Assembly: GCF_001005825.1 (NCBI RefSeq)
Contig: NZ_LBHV01000001.1
Coordinates: 372,001 to 436,000 of the forward strand
DNA length: 64,000 nt
Origin: Rhizobium sp. LC145
GTDB lineage: Bacteria > Pseudomonadota > Alphaproteobacteria > Rhizobiales > Rhizobiaceae
Direction of reading: 5' to 3'
In this document: one piece after another, positions 8,663-16,294 of the stretch
Layout: every line of letters begins with the position of its first letter
Numbering within the stretch: position 1 is the first letter of the stretch
Made by a program: the position numbers and the translations under genes
Notes under the pieces: generated by a model
The model's database searches: none
Seen by the model: the letters and a program-made list of their open reading frames with translations, nothing else
What the model was told of the DNA's origin: nothing

Positions 8663-9204
8663 CCGCGGTCCTCGACAAGATCTACACCGCCGATGAGGCC
8701 GCTGAGCGTCTTCGGCTTACGAACCGCGCTGTTATCAAGATCGCTCGCCAGTACGGCTTATGTTCGCGGCGAGGCCGGAACTACCTCTTCTCCGAGGCTG
8801 ATCTGTTGGAACTTTGGGAGGTAATGCGCGAGAAGGCGACGGAGCCTCGGCGGCCCACGGTCAAGGCTGCACCCGCTAGAGACTTCTTCAAAGATAATTT
8901 CTGGCACTTTAGTCCGTCTGTATCCGTAGATCGGCGCGAGATGGAGGTTCTCCGTTCGTTGAATAGTCAAAAGGTGCCTCACAGCCACAAGCAGATCGAG
9001 CGAGCCGGTCCACGCACAATAGAGTTTTTTCTAAAACAAGGCTTCGTGATGGAAGTCGACCGTGACGAAGATGGAGACTCGATCGTTGCCATCACAGATA
9101 AAGGGCGCGAGCAAATCGCAGTTGTCGACAGATGGATCGATCACCGCGTCAAGCATGGAAAAAGCGCAGGTACCTGGGCAAGGCACCTAAAGCTGAAGAA
9201 ATGA
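8659..9204 (+). CDS. putative DNA-binding protein, HTH plus winged-helix-like region
   Basis: The gene starts at ATG 8659 inside the ATGA overlap with the previous stop. It encodes 181 residues. The N-terminal HTH_17-like part reads YTADEAAERLRLTNRAVIKI, then LFSEADLLELWEVM. The second half looks like a winged helix: MEVLRSLNSQKVPHSHKQIE, TIEFFLKQGFVMEVDRDE, SIVAITDKGREQI. This half resembles MarR-like or resolving-helix folds. Together with the two upstream HTH proteins it forms a small regulatory operon behind int. The exact role is unknown. Confidence 0.65.
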   Translation: MTAVLDKIYTADEAAERLRLTNRAVIKIARQYGLCSRRGRNYLFSEADLLELWEVMREKATEPRRPTVKAAPARDFFKDNFWHFSPSVSVDRREMEVLRSLNSQKVPHSHKQIERAGPRTIEFFLKQGFVMEVDRDEDGDSIVAITDKGREQIAVVDRWIDHRVKHGKSAGTWARHLKLKK

Positions 9205-9255
9205 CCTATTTAATTGGTCAACGCCAGCGGAAGGTAGCGAGAGCCGCACTGACAT

Positions 9256-10143
9256 TCAAAAGTCAACAAGATCATCGATAAAGACGTCGCGCCGGCTTTC
9301 CTCTTCCATTTTCGCAATATGTCGATCTAGCTCGTTCACCCGCCTGTTGAACAAGTCTGCGAGCCCCTTGAGATAGTCTCGAGTAATTCCCACGATACGG
9401 CCATTCTGATCTCGGCCATTTCGGTGAACACACGCATGACGGATTTTGGTAGCCTCTATTGCTTTGTCGCGGGCGCTCTTGTCCGAAGGGAGAAAGTGGA
9501 GGTCAATTGCCGCTCTGAGCATTCCATTGACATGTTCAAAGCGATGGAATTGTGTTCTTCGAAGCTTTGCAACCACCAACTCACGAACGAAATTAGGATT
9601 TTCGGCTACTGAAACTAAGGAGACTTGCTCACTCTTAAGGTCTGGGTGCCACCTGATGATTGATTTCAGCACCGCGTCTTTTTGGTGAGCGAGGCCAACG
9701 ACAGCATCTGATAAATAGGCCTCCAGGATCGAGAATAGTTGAACTAGAAGCATCCTGTTTCTTCCGGACGTTTCAGAAGCCTCGCCGAGCTCATTCAATA
9801 GCTTTCTCCATTCGGAAATCGCATCGGTGTAGTTGCTGTAAGGATGTGCCTCCGGTTCAAGCTCCTCCAGCCATTCATCTTCTCGGTAGTCATGATGCGT
9901 TATCTCAACGATCGTATTCGGATCGCCAGAGATATGGCCACTCCAGTGCAGCAAATGCGCCGTGACGGTGACATCGCTGCTCTGCCCGCAACTTTCACAC
10001 TCAACCTCAAGCACAGTAGAAACTTCGACATTTTCGCCGTCTGCCGACAAGTTGGGATGCGGCAGATTGACCGTCCATGCCTCGCATGGGTCTCCGCAGA
10101 CAGGACACCTATAAAGAAGCTGAAACTCTTCTTTGATTTCCAT
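9256..10143 (-). CDS. zinc-finger plus HEPN-like protein, possible RNase
   Basis: This is a 295-residue protein. The N-terminus has a CPVCGDPCEAW...VECESCGQ pattern, a probable zinc ribbon. The helical C-terminal half ends in IRHACVHRNGRDQNG, where Arg-x4-His matches the RX4-6H motif that marks catalytically active HEPN domains. Such proteins are common metal-independent RNases in toxin-antitoxin and abortive-infection systems. It is monocistronic on the minus strand, opposite to its neighbours, which fits cargo expressed from the prophage. No antitoxin gene is obvious next to it. The domain call rests on motif and fold pattern only. Confidence 0.6.
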   Translation of the reverse strand: MEIKEEFQLLYRCPVCGDPCEAWTVNLPHPNLSADGENVEVSTVLEVECESCGQSSDVTVTAHLLHWSGHISGDPNTIVEITHHDYREDEWLEELEPEAHPYSNYTDAISEWRKLLNELGEASETSGRNRMLLVQLFSILEAYLSDAVVGLAHQKDAVLKSIIRWHPDLKSEQVSLVSVAENPNFVRELVVAKLRRTQFHRFEHVNGMLRAAIDLHFLPSDKSARDKAIEATKIRHACVHRNGRDQNGRIVGITRDYLKGLADLFNRRVNELDRHIAKMEEESRRDVFIDDLVDF

Positions 10144-10240
10144 TCTTGCCCCCCCAAAGAGTTTTCGCCCGTTTTCTTCTTAAGTACTCGTCAGGCCATT
10201 GAGAAGCCGCTTTCAAAGGGCGAACAGAGTTTGGTGCCAG

Positions 10241-10414
10241 ATGGCGGTCGAGATACCGCTGCAGGAGCTGATTGAGGATGCGGTGAAGGCGGGATGGGAG
10301 GAGACGGAGGTCATCACCGCCGTCATCGAGGTCGCTGACAGCCTCATGCTCGCCGCCGGTTCGAATGCAGAGCTGGAGGCGCTGCTGCATGCGCTGAAGC
10401 GGAAGCTAGAATGA
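10241..10414 (+). CDS. small acidic hypothetical protein
   Basis: This 57-residue protein starts at ATG 10241 (MAVEIPLQELIEDAVKAGWE). It is entirely helical and acidic with a basic end (HALKRKLE). It lies between the HEPN-like gene and the AlbA_2 pair but on the opposite strand, divergent from the former. There is no strong ribosome binding site, but the composition looks protein-like. It could be an antitoxin-sized partner for the HEPN protein, though orientation argues against co-transcription. Confidence 0.45.
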   Translation: MAVEIPLQELIEDAVKAGWEETEVITAVIEVADSLMLAAGSNAELEALLHALKRKLE

Positions 10415-10577
10415 TGGGGGCTGCTTTGCCCCAGAAGCGGTCCTTCTAAAGCATGCAAACCCGAAAGTGGCCATTCGCGTACCCAAGAAATTCTGATCGA
10501 TGATATCGGTACAACCTCAGACAAAATGCGTCAAAACCCGCTGTAGGTCTGTCTCATCAGCTTCAAGCCTGCTTACG

Positions 10578-11279
10578 TCACCCGTCTCGTCCAAGCTTTA
10601 GGTTATACAATTCCGTCTGTGTGGATGAGATAAGGTCCTGAGACGGCGTCCATCCGAAGGCGTCAAAGAACTCAGCTATCATGGAAAGAGAGATGTCCTT
10701 TGGATCTCCAAGCAATAGGTCTGATGTCCGTATGGACCTCTCAACCGTAATGCTTTCCGCACTGGTGACCATTGGAGACAGGAAATCCAACCGCATTGGG
10801 TCCTCAACCCAGAGTCTTCGCCCCCGTGAGTTACCCAGTACGACATGAATTGTCGCACCTTCTTTGTACAATCCTGCCGCTCGTAGACGGTGGGCAAATT
10901 CGGTGACTTCAGTAACCGTGTACATGAAGCTGCCAACCGCAAGGACTGGCCCTTTCGGCACATTGCCCTCCTTACTAAGGCCCTCACGGAGGGCCTTGTA
11001 GTGCAGGAACTGCCCGCTTTTATACATACGCCAGAATTCGACATGGTGGTACCAATCACACCAGTCTTGGGCATATTCCGCATGGTGTTCGTACCCGCCA
11101 TGCTTGTCGTTCCGTGCCGCAATGTGAGGGTAGTCCCAACCGCGTAGCGATACGCTTGCGTTTTTTACCACCTCGCGTGCGGTCACGACCGTTAAGGACT
11201 CAGGGATCACGGTCGGGCGGATCACCACACGGACGAAACCGGCAGCCTTTATCTTTTCCAGTAGGCCAACGCGCATCAT
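10578..11279 (-). CDS. uncharacterised partner of the AlbA_2 protein
   Basis: This 233-residue protein begins MMRVGLLEKIKAAGFVRVVI and shows no recognised catalytic motif. An aromatic- and His-rich segment (SLRGWDYPHIAARND, then AQDWCDWYHHVEFWRMY) is the most distinctive part. Later parts look alpha/beta (GPVLAVGSFMYTVTEV, GATIHVVLGNSRGRRLW). The start overlaps the stop of the AlbA_2 gene by about 4 nt, so the two are translationally coupled. The pair behaves as one unit, probably cargo. Confidence 0.6.
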   Translation of the reverse strand: MMRVGLLEKIKAAGFVRVVIRPTVIPESLTVVTAREVVKNASVSLRGWDYPHIAARNDKHGGYEHHAEYAQDWCDWYHHVEFWRMYKSGQFLHYKALREGLSKEGNVPKGPVLAVGSFMYTVTEVTEFAHRLRAAGLYKEGATIHVVLGNSRGRRLWVEDPMRLDFLSPMVTSAESITVERSIRTSDLLLGDPKDISLSMIAEFFDAFGWTPSQDLISSTQTELYNLKLGRDG

Positions 11280-11884
11280 AAGCCGCCAAGCTCCTTGTCG
11301 AAAATCTCCGCCATCTTGGCAGCTAGAGCGGATGGGCCGGGGGGCGCGGCAGCTTCAACGGCCTTGGCCTCCAGGCCCAAATTTTGAAAGTGCCGCATCG
11401 TCTGGATTGCTGCGCGTTCGATGATATCGCGCATGTCGTTTGCATCGCTGACACGGGCACTCTTGGGTCGTCCGGTTTTGCTGCGGTAATAGAGTGCTCC
11501 GGCTTGCAACTCGTTTCTGGCGCCGCCATCTTTCGCGCAGATTACGGGTGTTTTTTCAAATGGCGCGACAGTGATTACTACAAAATACAGTCCAGACGCG
11601 TCGGGTACTTTATCAACCGAAAAGGAGACGTGCGGGTCGGCGAAAACGCCTACTCTGTCCATCATGGTGTCGGGGATGAAGCTATCAAGTTGCTCTGGGG
11701 TCATCCCCTGTCGCTCTAAGGTCTCGTCTTCAATCCCTATCACGATTCGCCCACCATCCTGGACGTTCGCCATAGCAAGGATGTCTTTGATTAGCCCCAC
11801 TTCCCAACCCATCGCGCCTTTGAACTCAAGGCTGTCGCTCTCCTGCGCACCCTGTATCAGTTCCTCGAGTTCTTCAGTGGTCAC
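11276..11884 (-). CDS. AlbA_2 (Schlafen-type) domain protein
   Basis: The AlbA_2 fold is seen as ESDSLEFKGAMGWEVGLIKD, then ILAMANVQDGGRIVIGIEDE and the strand SGLYFVVITVAPFEKTPVIC, followed by GALYYRSKTGRPKSARVSD. This family is found in Schlafen-like nucleic-acid-binding proteins and in some bacterial defence operons. GTG 11884 (VTTEELEEL) is the most likely start, giving 202 residues; an upstream TTG at 11944 is possible. Two very short ORFs precede it in overlapping phase. The C-terminal helix (AAKMAEIFDKELGGL) leads directly into the coupled downstream gene. Confidence 0.75.
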   Translation of the reverse strand: MTTEELEELIQGAQESDSLEFKGAMGWEVGLIKDILAMANVQDGGRIVIGIEDETLERQGMTPEQLDSFIPDTMMDRVGVFADPHVSFSVDKVPDASGLYFVVITVAPFEKTPVICAKDGGARNELQAGALYYRSKTGRPKSARVSDANDMRDIIERAAIQTMRHFQNLGLEAKAVEAAAPPGPSALAAKMAEIFDKELGGL

Positions 11885-12010
11885 TTCCTGGCAGCCCCGC
11901 AAGCAGATAGCTGAACTGTTGCTCGAAAAGGTCTGTCGGCGCAAGAGGACATTCGGTCATCAAACGAGCAGTTCGCCATCATCACGGATGGGTACCGGGC
12001 GCTTGGTCAT
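11874..12010 (-). other. two overlapping tiny ORFs leading the AlbA_2 operon
   Basis: A 16-codon ORF (ATG 12010, MTKRPVPIRDDGELLV) ends in a TGATG overlap with a 28-codon ORF (ATG 11960, MTECPLAPTDLFEQQ...). The stop of the second, at 11874-11876, lies just inside the AlbA_2 start. The chain of overlaps suggests leader peptides or translational coupling. It may also be debris of a longer ancestral N-terminus. Confidence 0.35.
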
Positions 12011-12162
12011 GCCTGATGTTACATCAGCGAGTTCTTAATAACATTCATCATTGACTCATCGCATCGAATGAGAACATAATCAGAACATCGGAGCCGCAAT
12101 GCGGCGGCGCTCCCTATGAAAAATACAAAAGAAGAACGCGCGAAAAGCGCGAAGGAGAAGTC

Positions 12163-12843
12163 GTGTCCGAAGCCGAGAGGCCTAGAAAACTGGTTTCGCT
12201 GAGAGACGTGCCGGAGGAGATAATCGAGATTGCCTGCACGCAATGCGACTTTCGGCAGGAGATGTCAAAGGCTGAACTTCTTAAGACCTGCTCGCCTGAT
12301 GTGCTGCTTGAAGTCCTCGTCATGACCGCAACGAAGGACTGCGATCATCGACGCGCCTATGGGAACCAGCCGCCGTGTGGCGTCTATACGGATCAGGTGC
12401 GCAGCGCCGAGGCGGCTATTCTGCAGAGAAGGGAGAGCGAGCGAAGGGAAAGAGAGGAAGCAGCCCGCCGACGCGCGGAAGAGGAAGGCCGCCTGGGCGA
12501 GCGTGTGAAGAACGCCGCAATTCGGGTCAGCGACTACAATGGTTGGATGGGCTGGCAGAAAATCCCAGAAGGATCGAAGCCTCGATACCGCTGGCAACAT
12601 AGCTGGGCGGAAGAAGAGCCGGAGGATTTCATCGGCCTCGACGGCACCCAGCCGATCGGCAGGGTCTTCCAGCTTGAGGCGGCGGCCACCAGCAAGGATA
12701 TCTGGTTCTGGATTTTGTACGGCGTCGAAGGGTGTCGTCGGAAGCGCCCAGGAAAGGGCAGCGGTTGGGAGGGTTCGCGGCTAGACGCCATGTGCCGGGT
12801 CGAGCAGCTCTATGAAGAAATGAACAGCAAACGATATGCCTAG
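12163..12843 (+). CDS. hypothetical phage protein with N-terminal zinc-knuckle pattern and coiled coil
   Basis: GTG 12163 follows GAAGGAGAAGTC, an ideal ribosome binding site, and gives 226 residues. A Cys pattern (IACTQCDFRQEM ... CDHRR ... PPCG) in the first third may bind zinc. It is followed by a strongly charged Arg/Glu coiled coil (about 88-112, RRESERREREEAARRRAEEE) and a Trp-rich C-terminal domain. It heads a plus-strand set of small genes and overlaps the next by 8 nt. Divergent from the AlbA_2 operon, it shares the promoter region 12011-12162. Function unknown. Confidence 0.6.
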   Translation: MSEAERPRKLVSLRDVPEEIIEIACTQCDFRQEMSKAELLKTCSPDVLLEVLVMTATKDCDHRRAYGNQPPCGVYTDQVRSAEAAILQRRESERREREEAARRRAEEEGRLGERVKNAAIRVSDYNGWMGWQKIPEGSKPRYRWQHSWAEEEPEDFIGLDGTQPIGRVFQLEAAATSKDIWFWILYGVEGCRRKRPGKGSGWEGSRLDAMCRVEQLYEEMNSKRYA

Positions 12844-13174
12844 CGTCGAATACAAGGGCTTTGCCCATCCCGCACGGGAAGCCCAGATACCCAGACTGAC
12901 CGATGCGCATATGCTGGGCCAGTATGTGAAGATCACCTGCCGCTGGTGCAAGATCACGAGGACGTACCGCCCGTTGGACATTCTGAAGCTCGTGGGCGAT
13001 GTTCATGTCCTGAAGCTCCAGCACCGGTTCCGATGCGAGAAGTGCGACCGGAAGAACTACATGGAGGTGGAGTTCAAGAGCGTGATGGGTAGCGAGATCG
13101 TCGGCATGCAGATCCGCGAGCTCGTGGAAATCAGGATGGTGAAAAAGCCGATCTGGCGCGACAGGAAGCTTTAA
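12836..13174 (+). CDS. zinc-ribbon hypothetical protein
   Basis: This 112-residue protein has two CxxC pairs: ITCRWCKITRTYRP and FRCEKCDRKNY, the layout of a zinc ribbon. The intervening GDVHVLKLQHR is typical of short rhizobial zinc-binding proteins. It overlaps the upstream gene and ends 15 bp before the SRAP gene. A nucleic-acid-binding role is likely but unproven. Confidence 0.65.
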   Translation: MPSVEYKGFAHPAREAQIPRLTDAHMLGQYVKITCRWCKITRTYRPLDILKLVGDVHVLKLQHRFRCEKCDRKNYMEVEFKSVMGSEIVGMQIRELVEIRMVKKPIWRDRKL

Positions 13175-13189
13175 GGGGAGAAGAGCGGA

Positions 13190-13936
13190 ATGTGCAATCT
13201 CTACAACGTCTCGACCAACCAGGAAGCCATTCGGAGGTTGACGAAGTCATTCGACCACCTGGGCAACCTGCAGCCGTCTCTGGACGTCTACCCGGACCAG
13301 ATGGCGCCGATCGTCAGGAACAACGGCGGCGAGCGCGAAGCGACATGGGTGAGATGGGGAATGCCGAGCTCGCAAAAGGCGCTCATGGACGCGGCGAGCA
13401 AAAGGGCCGGCAAGCTGCGGGCCAAGGGCAAGGACGTGGATTTCAACGAGCTGCTGAAGATGGAGCCCGACCGCGGCACGACGAACATCCGCCGCGTCGA
13501 TAGCAAGCATTGGCGCCGGTGGCTCGGAGAGGGAAACCGCTGCGTGGTCCCGTTCACCCGATTTGCCGAACCCGATCCGGCCAGTGCCGGCGGTGGCCGC
13601 ATTCCGAACGCATGGTTTGCCGGCGACGAGAGCGAGCCGCTGATGTTCTTCGCCGGGATATGGGTGAAGGATTGGGAATGCGTCCGCAAGGTCAAGGACG
13701 GACTGATCACGTGCGATCTGTTCGGCTTTCTGACGACGGACCCGAATGGCGTCGTCGGTCCTATTCACCAAAAGGCAATGCCGGTGATCCTTCGGAACGA
13801 GGATGAGATCGAGACCTGGCTGTCAGCGCCCTGGGAAGAGGCGGGAAAGCTACAAAGGCCCCTGCCCGATGATGACCTGGTTCTGCTGCCGAAACGCGAG
13901 GAAGAGGCACCGGAGCCGCAAGGCTTGCTGCTGTAG
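13190..13936 (+). CDS. SRAP-family abasic-site-processing protein (YedK/HMCES-like)
   Basis: This 248-residue SOS-response-associated-peptidase-domain protein covalently caps abasic sites in single-stranded DNA through Cys2, which becomes the N-terminus after Met removal (MCNLYNVSTN). Other conserved features are VRWGMPS, RRWLGEGNRCVVPFTRFAEPD (with the active-site Glu), and GPIHQKAMPVIL with the catalytic His. GGGGAGAAGAGCGG precedes ATG 13190. Phage-borne copies may protect replicating phage DNA or restart forks. Confidence 0.93.
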   Translation: MCNLYNVSTNQEAIRRLTKSFDHLGNLQPSLDVYPDQMAPIVRNNGGEREATWVRWGMPSSQKALMDAASKRAGKLRAKGKDVDFNELLKMEPDRGTTNIRRVDSKHWRRWLGEGNRCVVPFTRFAEPDPASAGGGRIPNAWFAGDESEPLMFFAGIWVKDWECVRKVKDGLITCDLFGFLTTDPNGVVGPIHQKAMPVILRNEDEIETWLSAPWEEAGKLQRPLPDDDLVLLPKREEEAPEPQGLLL

Positions 13937-13957
13937 CCGTCCACAAGGAGAAGCGCG

Positions 13958-14284
13958 ATGCAGATCGACATCGAGACTGCGGAACGACAAACCAGAGAAA
14001 CAAAAATCCGCTATCGTCGCCTCATGGAGCGGCTCTCGACCATGAAGCGGCCGGACCGCGAAGTAGATGTAGAGATGGCGGCGTTGATCGGCCGCAAGAA
14101 GGTGGAGCAGCGCGAGGATGGCGAATGGTACGCGGACGGGAAAGTCATTCCCCGCTACACGGCCTTTCGCGAAGCTGCTCTTGCCTTGTGGTGGGAGTGC
14201 TTCCCCGCCGATTGGGATGAACCGCCGGACGATGCCGACGCCATAGAAATCTGTTGGTGGAACGCCCAGGAAACCGAATACTAA
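13958..14284 (+). CDS. hypothetical phage protein
   Basis: This 108-residue protein follows CAAGGAGAAGCGCG. The first half is helical and basic (TAERQTRETKIRYRRLMERL); the second is acidic and Trp-rich (ALWWECFPADWDEPPDDADA). No motif is recognised. It belongs to the plus-strand early block and lies 21 bp after the SRAP gene, likely in the same transcript. Confidence 0.6.
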   Translation: MQIDIETAERQTRETKIRYRRLMERLSTMKRPDREVDVEMAALIGRKKVEQREDGEWYADGKVIPRYTAFREAALALWWECFPADWDEPPDDADAIEICWWNAQETEY

Positions 14285-14302
14285 ACGCAGGAGACCAGCA
14301 GC

Positions 14303-14497
14303 ATGGCCGACGAAGGACGCACAAGCCAACCGGAATCATCGGTTCACGTAAACCATTATTGCTGCATTGAAGGATGTGGGGAGTGGGGAGGCTTTGGCTT
14401 CGCCAGGACCAGGGCGGAGCCGGTCACATGGTGGTGCTATGAGCACTATCCGCAATGGGATGAGATCAAGAGAAACGCTCGGGCATCCACCCGCTAG
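14303..14497 (+). CDS. small zinc-knuckle hypothetical protein
   Basis: This 64-residue protein with GGAGACCAGCAGC before ATG 14303 has a Cys/His set (HYCCIEGCGEWGGFGF ... WWCYEHYP) that matches a single zinc-binding knuckle. It is probably co-transcribed with the upstream genes. It ends just before the opposing lysis cassette. Confidence 0.55.
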   Translation: MADEGRTSQPESSVHVNHYCCIEGCGEWGGFGFARTRAEPVTWWCYEHYPQWDEIKRNARASTR

Positions 14498-14591
14498 CGC
14501 AGATGGAAATGGAAGCGGCAGGCTACCGCTCCCCTCTCCTGATGATCCGGTCAATCTTCCGCTGATCGGCCGGCGTGGCACCACGAGCCCC

Positions 14592-14714
14592 TCAGAGGTC
14601 AGTCCCCACCACCCGCCGCAGCCCCGATACACTTTTCGGCGCCGAAGTCCCACAAGCCGTGAGGACAAACGTCGAAATCACCACGAGCCCGATCCGAAGC
14701 GTCACCTGCTTCAT
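14592..14714 (-). CDS. very short lipoprotein nested in a membrane-protein gene, spanin-like
   Basis: This 40-residue ORF (MKQVTLRIGLVVISTFVLTACGTSA) has a clear lipobox LTAC and a mature part of about 20 residues. It lies out of frame almost wholly within 14599-14835. The nested arrangement mimics Rz/Rz1, but a regular spanin pair already exists at 15715-16294. It may be a second outer-membrane spanin, an entry-exclusion lipoprotein, or chance. Confidence 0.4.
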   Translation of the reverse strand: MKQVTLRIGLVVISTFVLTACGTSAPKSVSGLRRVVGTDL

Positions 14715-14835
14715 TGTTCTGCCTTTCGATGGATAGACGAGCCTCGTCATCGGCCTGTTTCCAGGACCAGCCACCGATGAATACGAGGATGAGGAGGATA
14801 CCGAAGGCACCAAGAATGCGGGGCGTAGAAGTCAT
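14599..14835 (-). CDS. small inner-membrane protein in the lysis region
   Basis: This 78-residue protein (ATG 14835) has one N-terminal membrane helix (ILGAFGILLILVFIGGWSW) and a periplasmic tail with two Cys and the motif LWDFGAEKC. Short proteins of this type are frequent near rhizobial phage lysis genes. The topology, N-in with a periplasmic tail, resembles an i-spanin without the long coiled coil. It overlaps the nested lipoprotein gene. Confidence 0.55.
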   Translation of the reverse strand: MTSTPRILGAFGILLILVFIGGWSWKQADDEARLSIERQNNEAGDASDRARGDFDVCPHGLWDFGAEKCIGAAAGGGD

Positions 14836-15006
14836 CACGCCCTCAGCTTCCGATAGATGCCATAGAGGGTCAAAACAACAATTATCACGGCGATGGCAAT
14901 CCGGGTAAGATAAGGAGCGAGAGCCCGACCTCACGCGAATGATGCGGTCGCCCCACCCCGGAAACCTCCAGAAGCTTGAATTGTTAGGGGTAAGAGGAGG
15001 TGCGCT

Positions 15007-15186
15007 ATGGGATTAAACAGCTCCCAATATTGGATGCAGTATCTCGCCCTCAGGGACGGCAAGTCCGCCGGCTTTCCGCTTCACAAGGAACTGGAGCAGG
15101 AGGGCGGAACGAGTTCTAAACCTCTCGAAATCCCCTCTTCTAAGGAAGGGAACGAAGAGAAGGATGCCCCGACAGAACTGCATTAG
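15007..15186 (+). CDS. small hypothetical protein with strong ribosome binding site
   Basis: This 59-residue ORF (MGLNSSQYWMQYLALRDGKS) is preceded by AAGAGGAGGTGCGCT, close to an ideal ribosome binding site. It lies on the plus strand between the two halves of the minus-strand lysis region. The C-terminal half is polar and acidic. No function is recognised. Confidence 0.55.
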   Translation: MGLNSSQYWMQYLALRDGKSAGFPLHKELEQEGGTSSKPLEIPSSKEGNEEKDAPTELH

Positions 15187-15255
15187 GTGAGTCGGCTATT
15201 TCCTAAATCCGGCATTTTGCCGGCACTAATCATTGTTGGAGGCGGAGCCGCCGGC

Positions 15256-15348
15256 ATGCCCTGTCCCGTTTGCAATGACCAGAAGGAGCCCGACGCGTCG
15301 CGCGTGTTTCGGTCGGTGATTAAGGTGGCGGGGAAGAGGGTGAGTTAG
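15256..15348 (+). CDS. possible 30-residue zinc-knuckle peptide
   Basis: MPCPVCNDQKEP follows GGAGGCGGAGCC. It has a single CxxC knuckle and a basic tail. Its stop overlaps the stop of the opposing gene. Its size makes the call weak. Confidence 0.3.
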   Translation: MPCPVCNDQKEPDASRVFRSVIKVAGKRVS

Positions 15349-15650
15349 CCCCTGGTCGTCCGCCTCGGTGCGTTCTCGTAGAGACGATCAAGCCGTTCGT
15401 GGACGCCGTCGATACGGTTTCCGACACTCTCGATGGCTCTAAGCAGTTGCGTGGTCTGTTCGGCTTGGCTGGCCTTGGTTGCGAACGTTTCGGCAGCATG
15501 CAACTTATGAGCCGCAAGGTCTTGCGCCACCTTCTCCGTGTCCTTGCGGTTCGCCGTGAGCTTGCCGTCGAGGTACTTCCAGACACCGAAGATCGAGCCG
15601 AATACGGTGATGAAGAAACCGACGACGTACATCAGTTCGGCGCCCGTCAT
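15345..15650 (-). CDS. membrane-anchored coiled-coil protein in the lysis cassette
   Basis: This 101-residue protein starts at ATG 15650 (MTGAELMYVVGFFITVFGSI), with one N-terminal membrane helix followed by a long amphipathic helix (DTEKVAQDLAAHKLHAAETF, LLRAIESVGNRIDGVHERLD). The layout is like XhlA/haemolysin-type phage lysis accessories. It lies about 65 bp downstream of the o-spanin and probably shares its transcript. Confidence 0.65.
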   Translation of the reverse strand: MTGAELMYVVGFFITVFGSIFGVWKYLDGKLTANRKDTEKVAQDLAAHKLHAAETFATKASQAEQTTQLLRAIESVGNRIDGVHERLDRLYENAPRRTTRG

Positions 15651-15714
15651 GCGAACGCCCCCATGCCAATCGCGAGGCTGAACAGGTGCCAGCGCAACGC
15701 TGCTTTGAATTTGG

Positions 15715-16014
15715 TCACTTGCCGCCCTCCCCGCGAAGCGCGTTGTCTCGATCGATGATGAAATCCCGGAGCGCCAGATGCCGGCGGTAGCAGGCCAGCA
15801 GCGCCTCACGGTCGGTTATCCAGAGGTCTTCGGCCTGCTCCTGCGTCAGCGGCTCGGTGCCAAGGTCAGCGGGCCGTGCGCACGCCTTGAGAAGCGCGCT
15901 GTCCGGCCTCGCAATCTGCGGCGGTTTCACCGGGCTAACGGACTTTGTTGATGCGCTGCACGCTGCCAGAGCCAAGGGCAGCGCGGCCAGCATCAGGATC
16001 TTGCTGAGCTTCAC
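15715..16014 (-). CDS. outer-membrane spanin, Rz1-like lipoprotein
   Basis: The start is GTG 16014. The signal MKLSKILMLAALPLALAAC ends in a lipobox; the mature part begins SASTKSVSPVKPPQIARPD, Pro-containing as in Rz1 proteins. Its first 80 bp overlap the Rz-like gene in another frame, the classical spanin arrangement. It bridges to the inner-membrane subunit to fuse the membranes at the last lysis step. Confidence 0.8.
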   Translation of the reverse strand: MKLSKILMLAALPLALAACSASTKSVSPVKPPQIARPDSALLKACARPADLGTEPLTQEQAEDLWITDREALLACYRRHLALRDFIIDRDNALRGEGGK

Positions 16015-16294
16015 GCCGCAGTTCCTTTCTCAGTTTGGTGATTTCGTCTTCTTTGGCGGCGAGATCGGCCAGCGCGTCGGCTTCCCGCTTCTTCGCGGCG
16101 TTGTTCGCGATGGCCTGCCGACGCTGCTCATTGGCATCGGCCTCAGCCGCCGCGGCGCGCTCCCGGTCATAGACGGCGGTGGCTGCGGCATAGCCACGGT
16201 CGTAAACCGTGTCGTAGGCCCACCACGCGGCCAGGAGAACGAGGGAGCCCGCCAGCGCGTAGCGAGCTGCCTTGGTGGCTAGGAGGGAGAGCAT
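15935..16294 (-). CDS. inner-membrane spanin, Rz-like
   Basis: ATG 16294 (or GTG 16297) overlaps the lysozyme stop. One N-terminal membrane helix (YALAGSLVLLAAWWAYDTV) precedes a long Ala/Glu/Arg-rich coiled coil with LAAKEDEITKLRKELRREA. It has about 119 residues. It acts with the overlapping lipoprotein as a two-component spanin complex. Confidence 0.82.
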   Translation of the reverse strand: MLSLLATKAARYALAGSLVLLAAWWAYDTVYDRGYAAATAVYDRERAAAAEADANEQRRQAIANNAAKKREADALADLAAKEDEITKLRKELRREAQQDPDAGRAALGSGSVQRINKVR

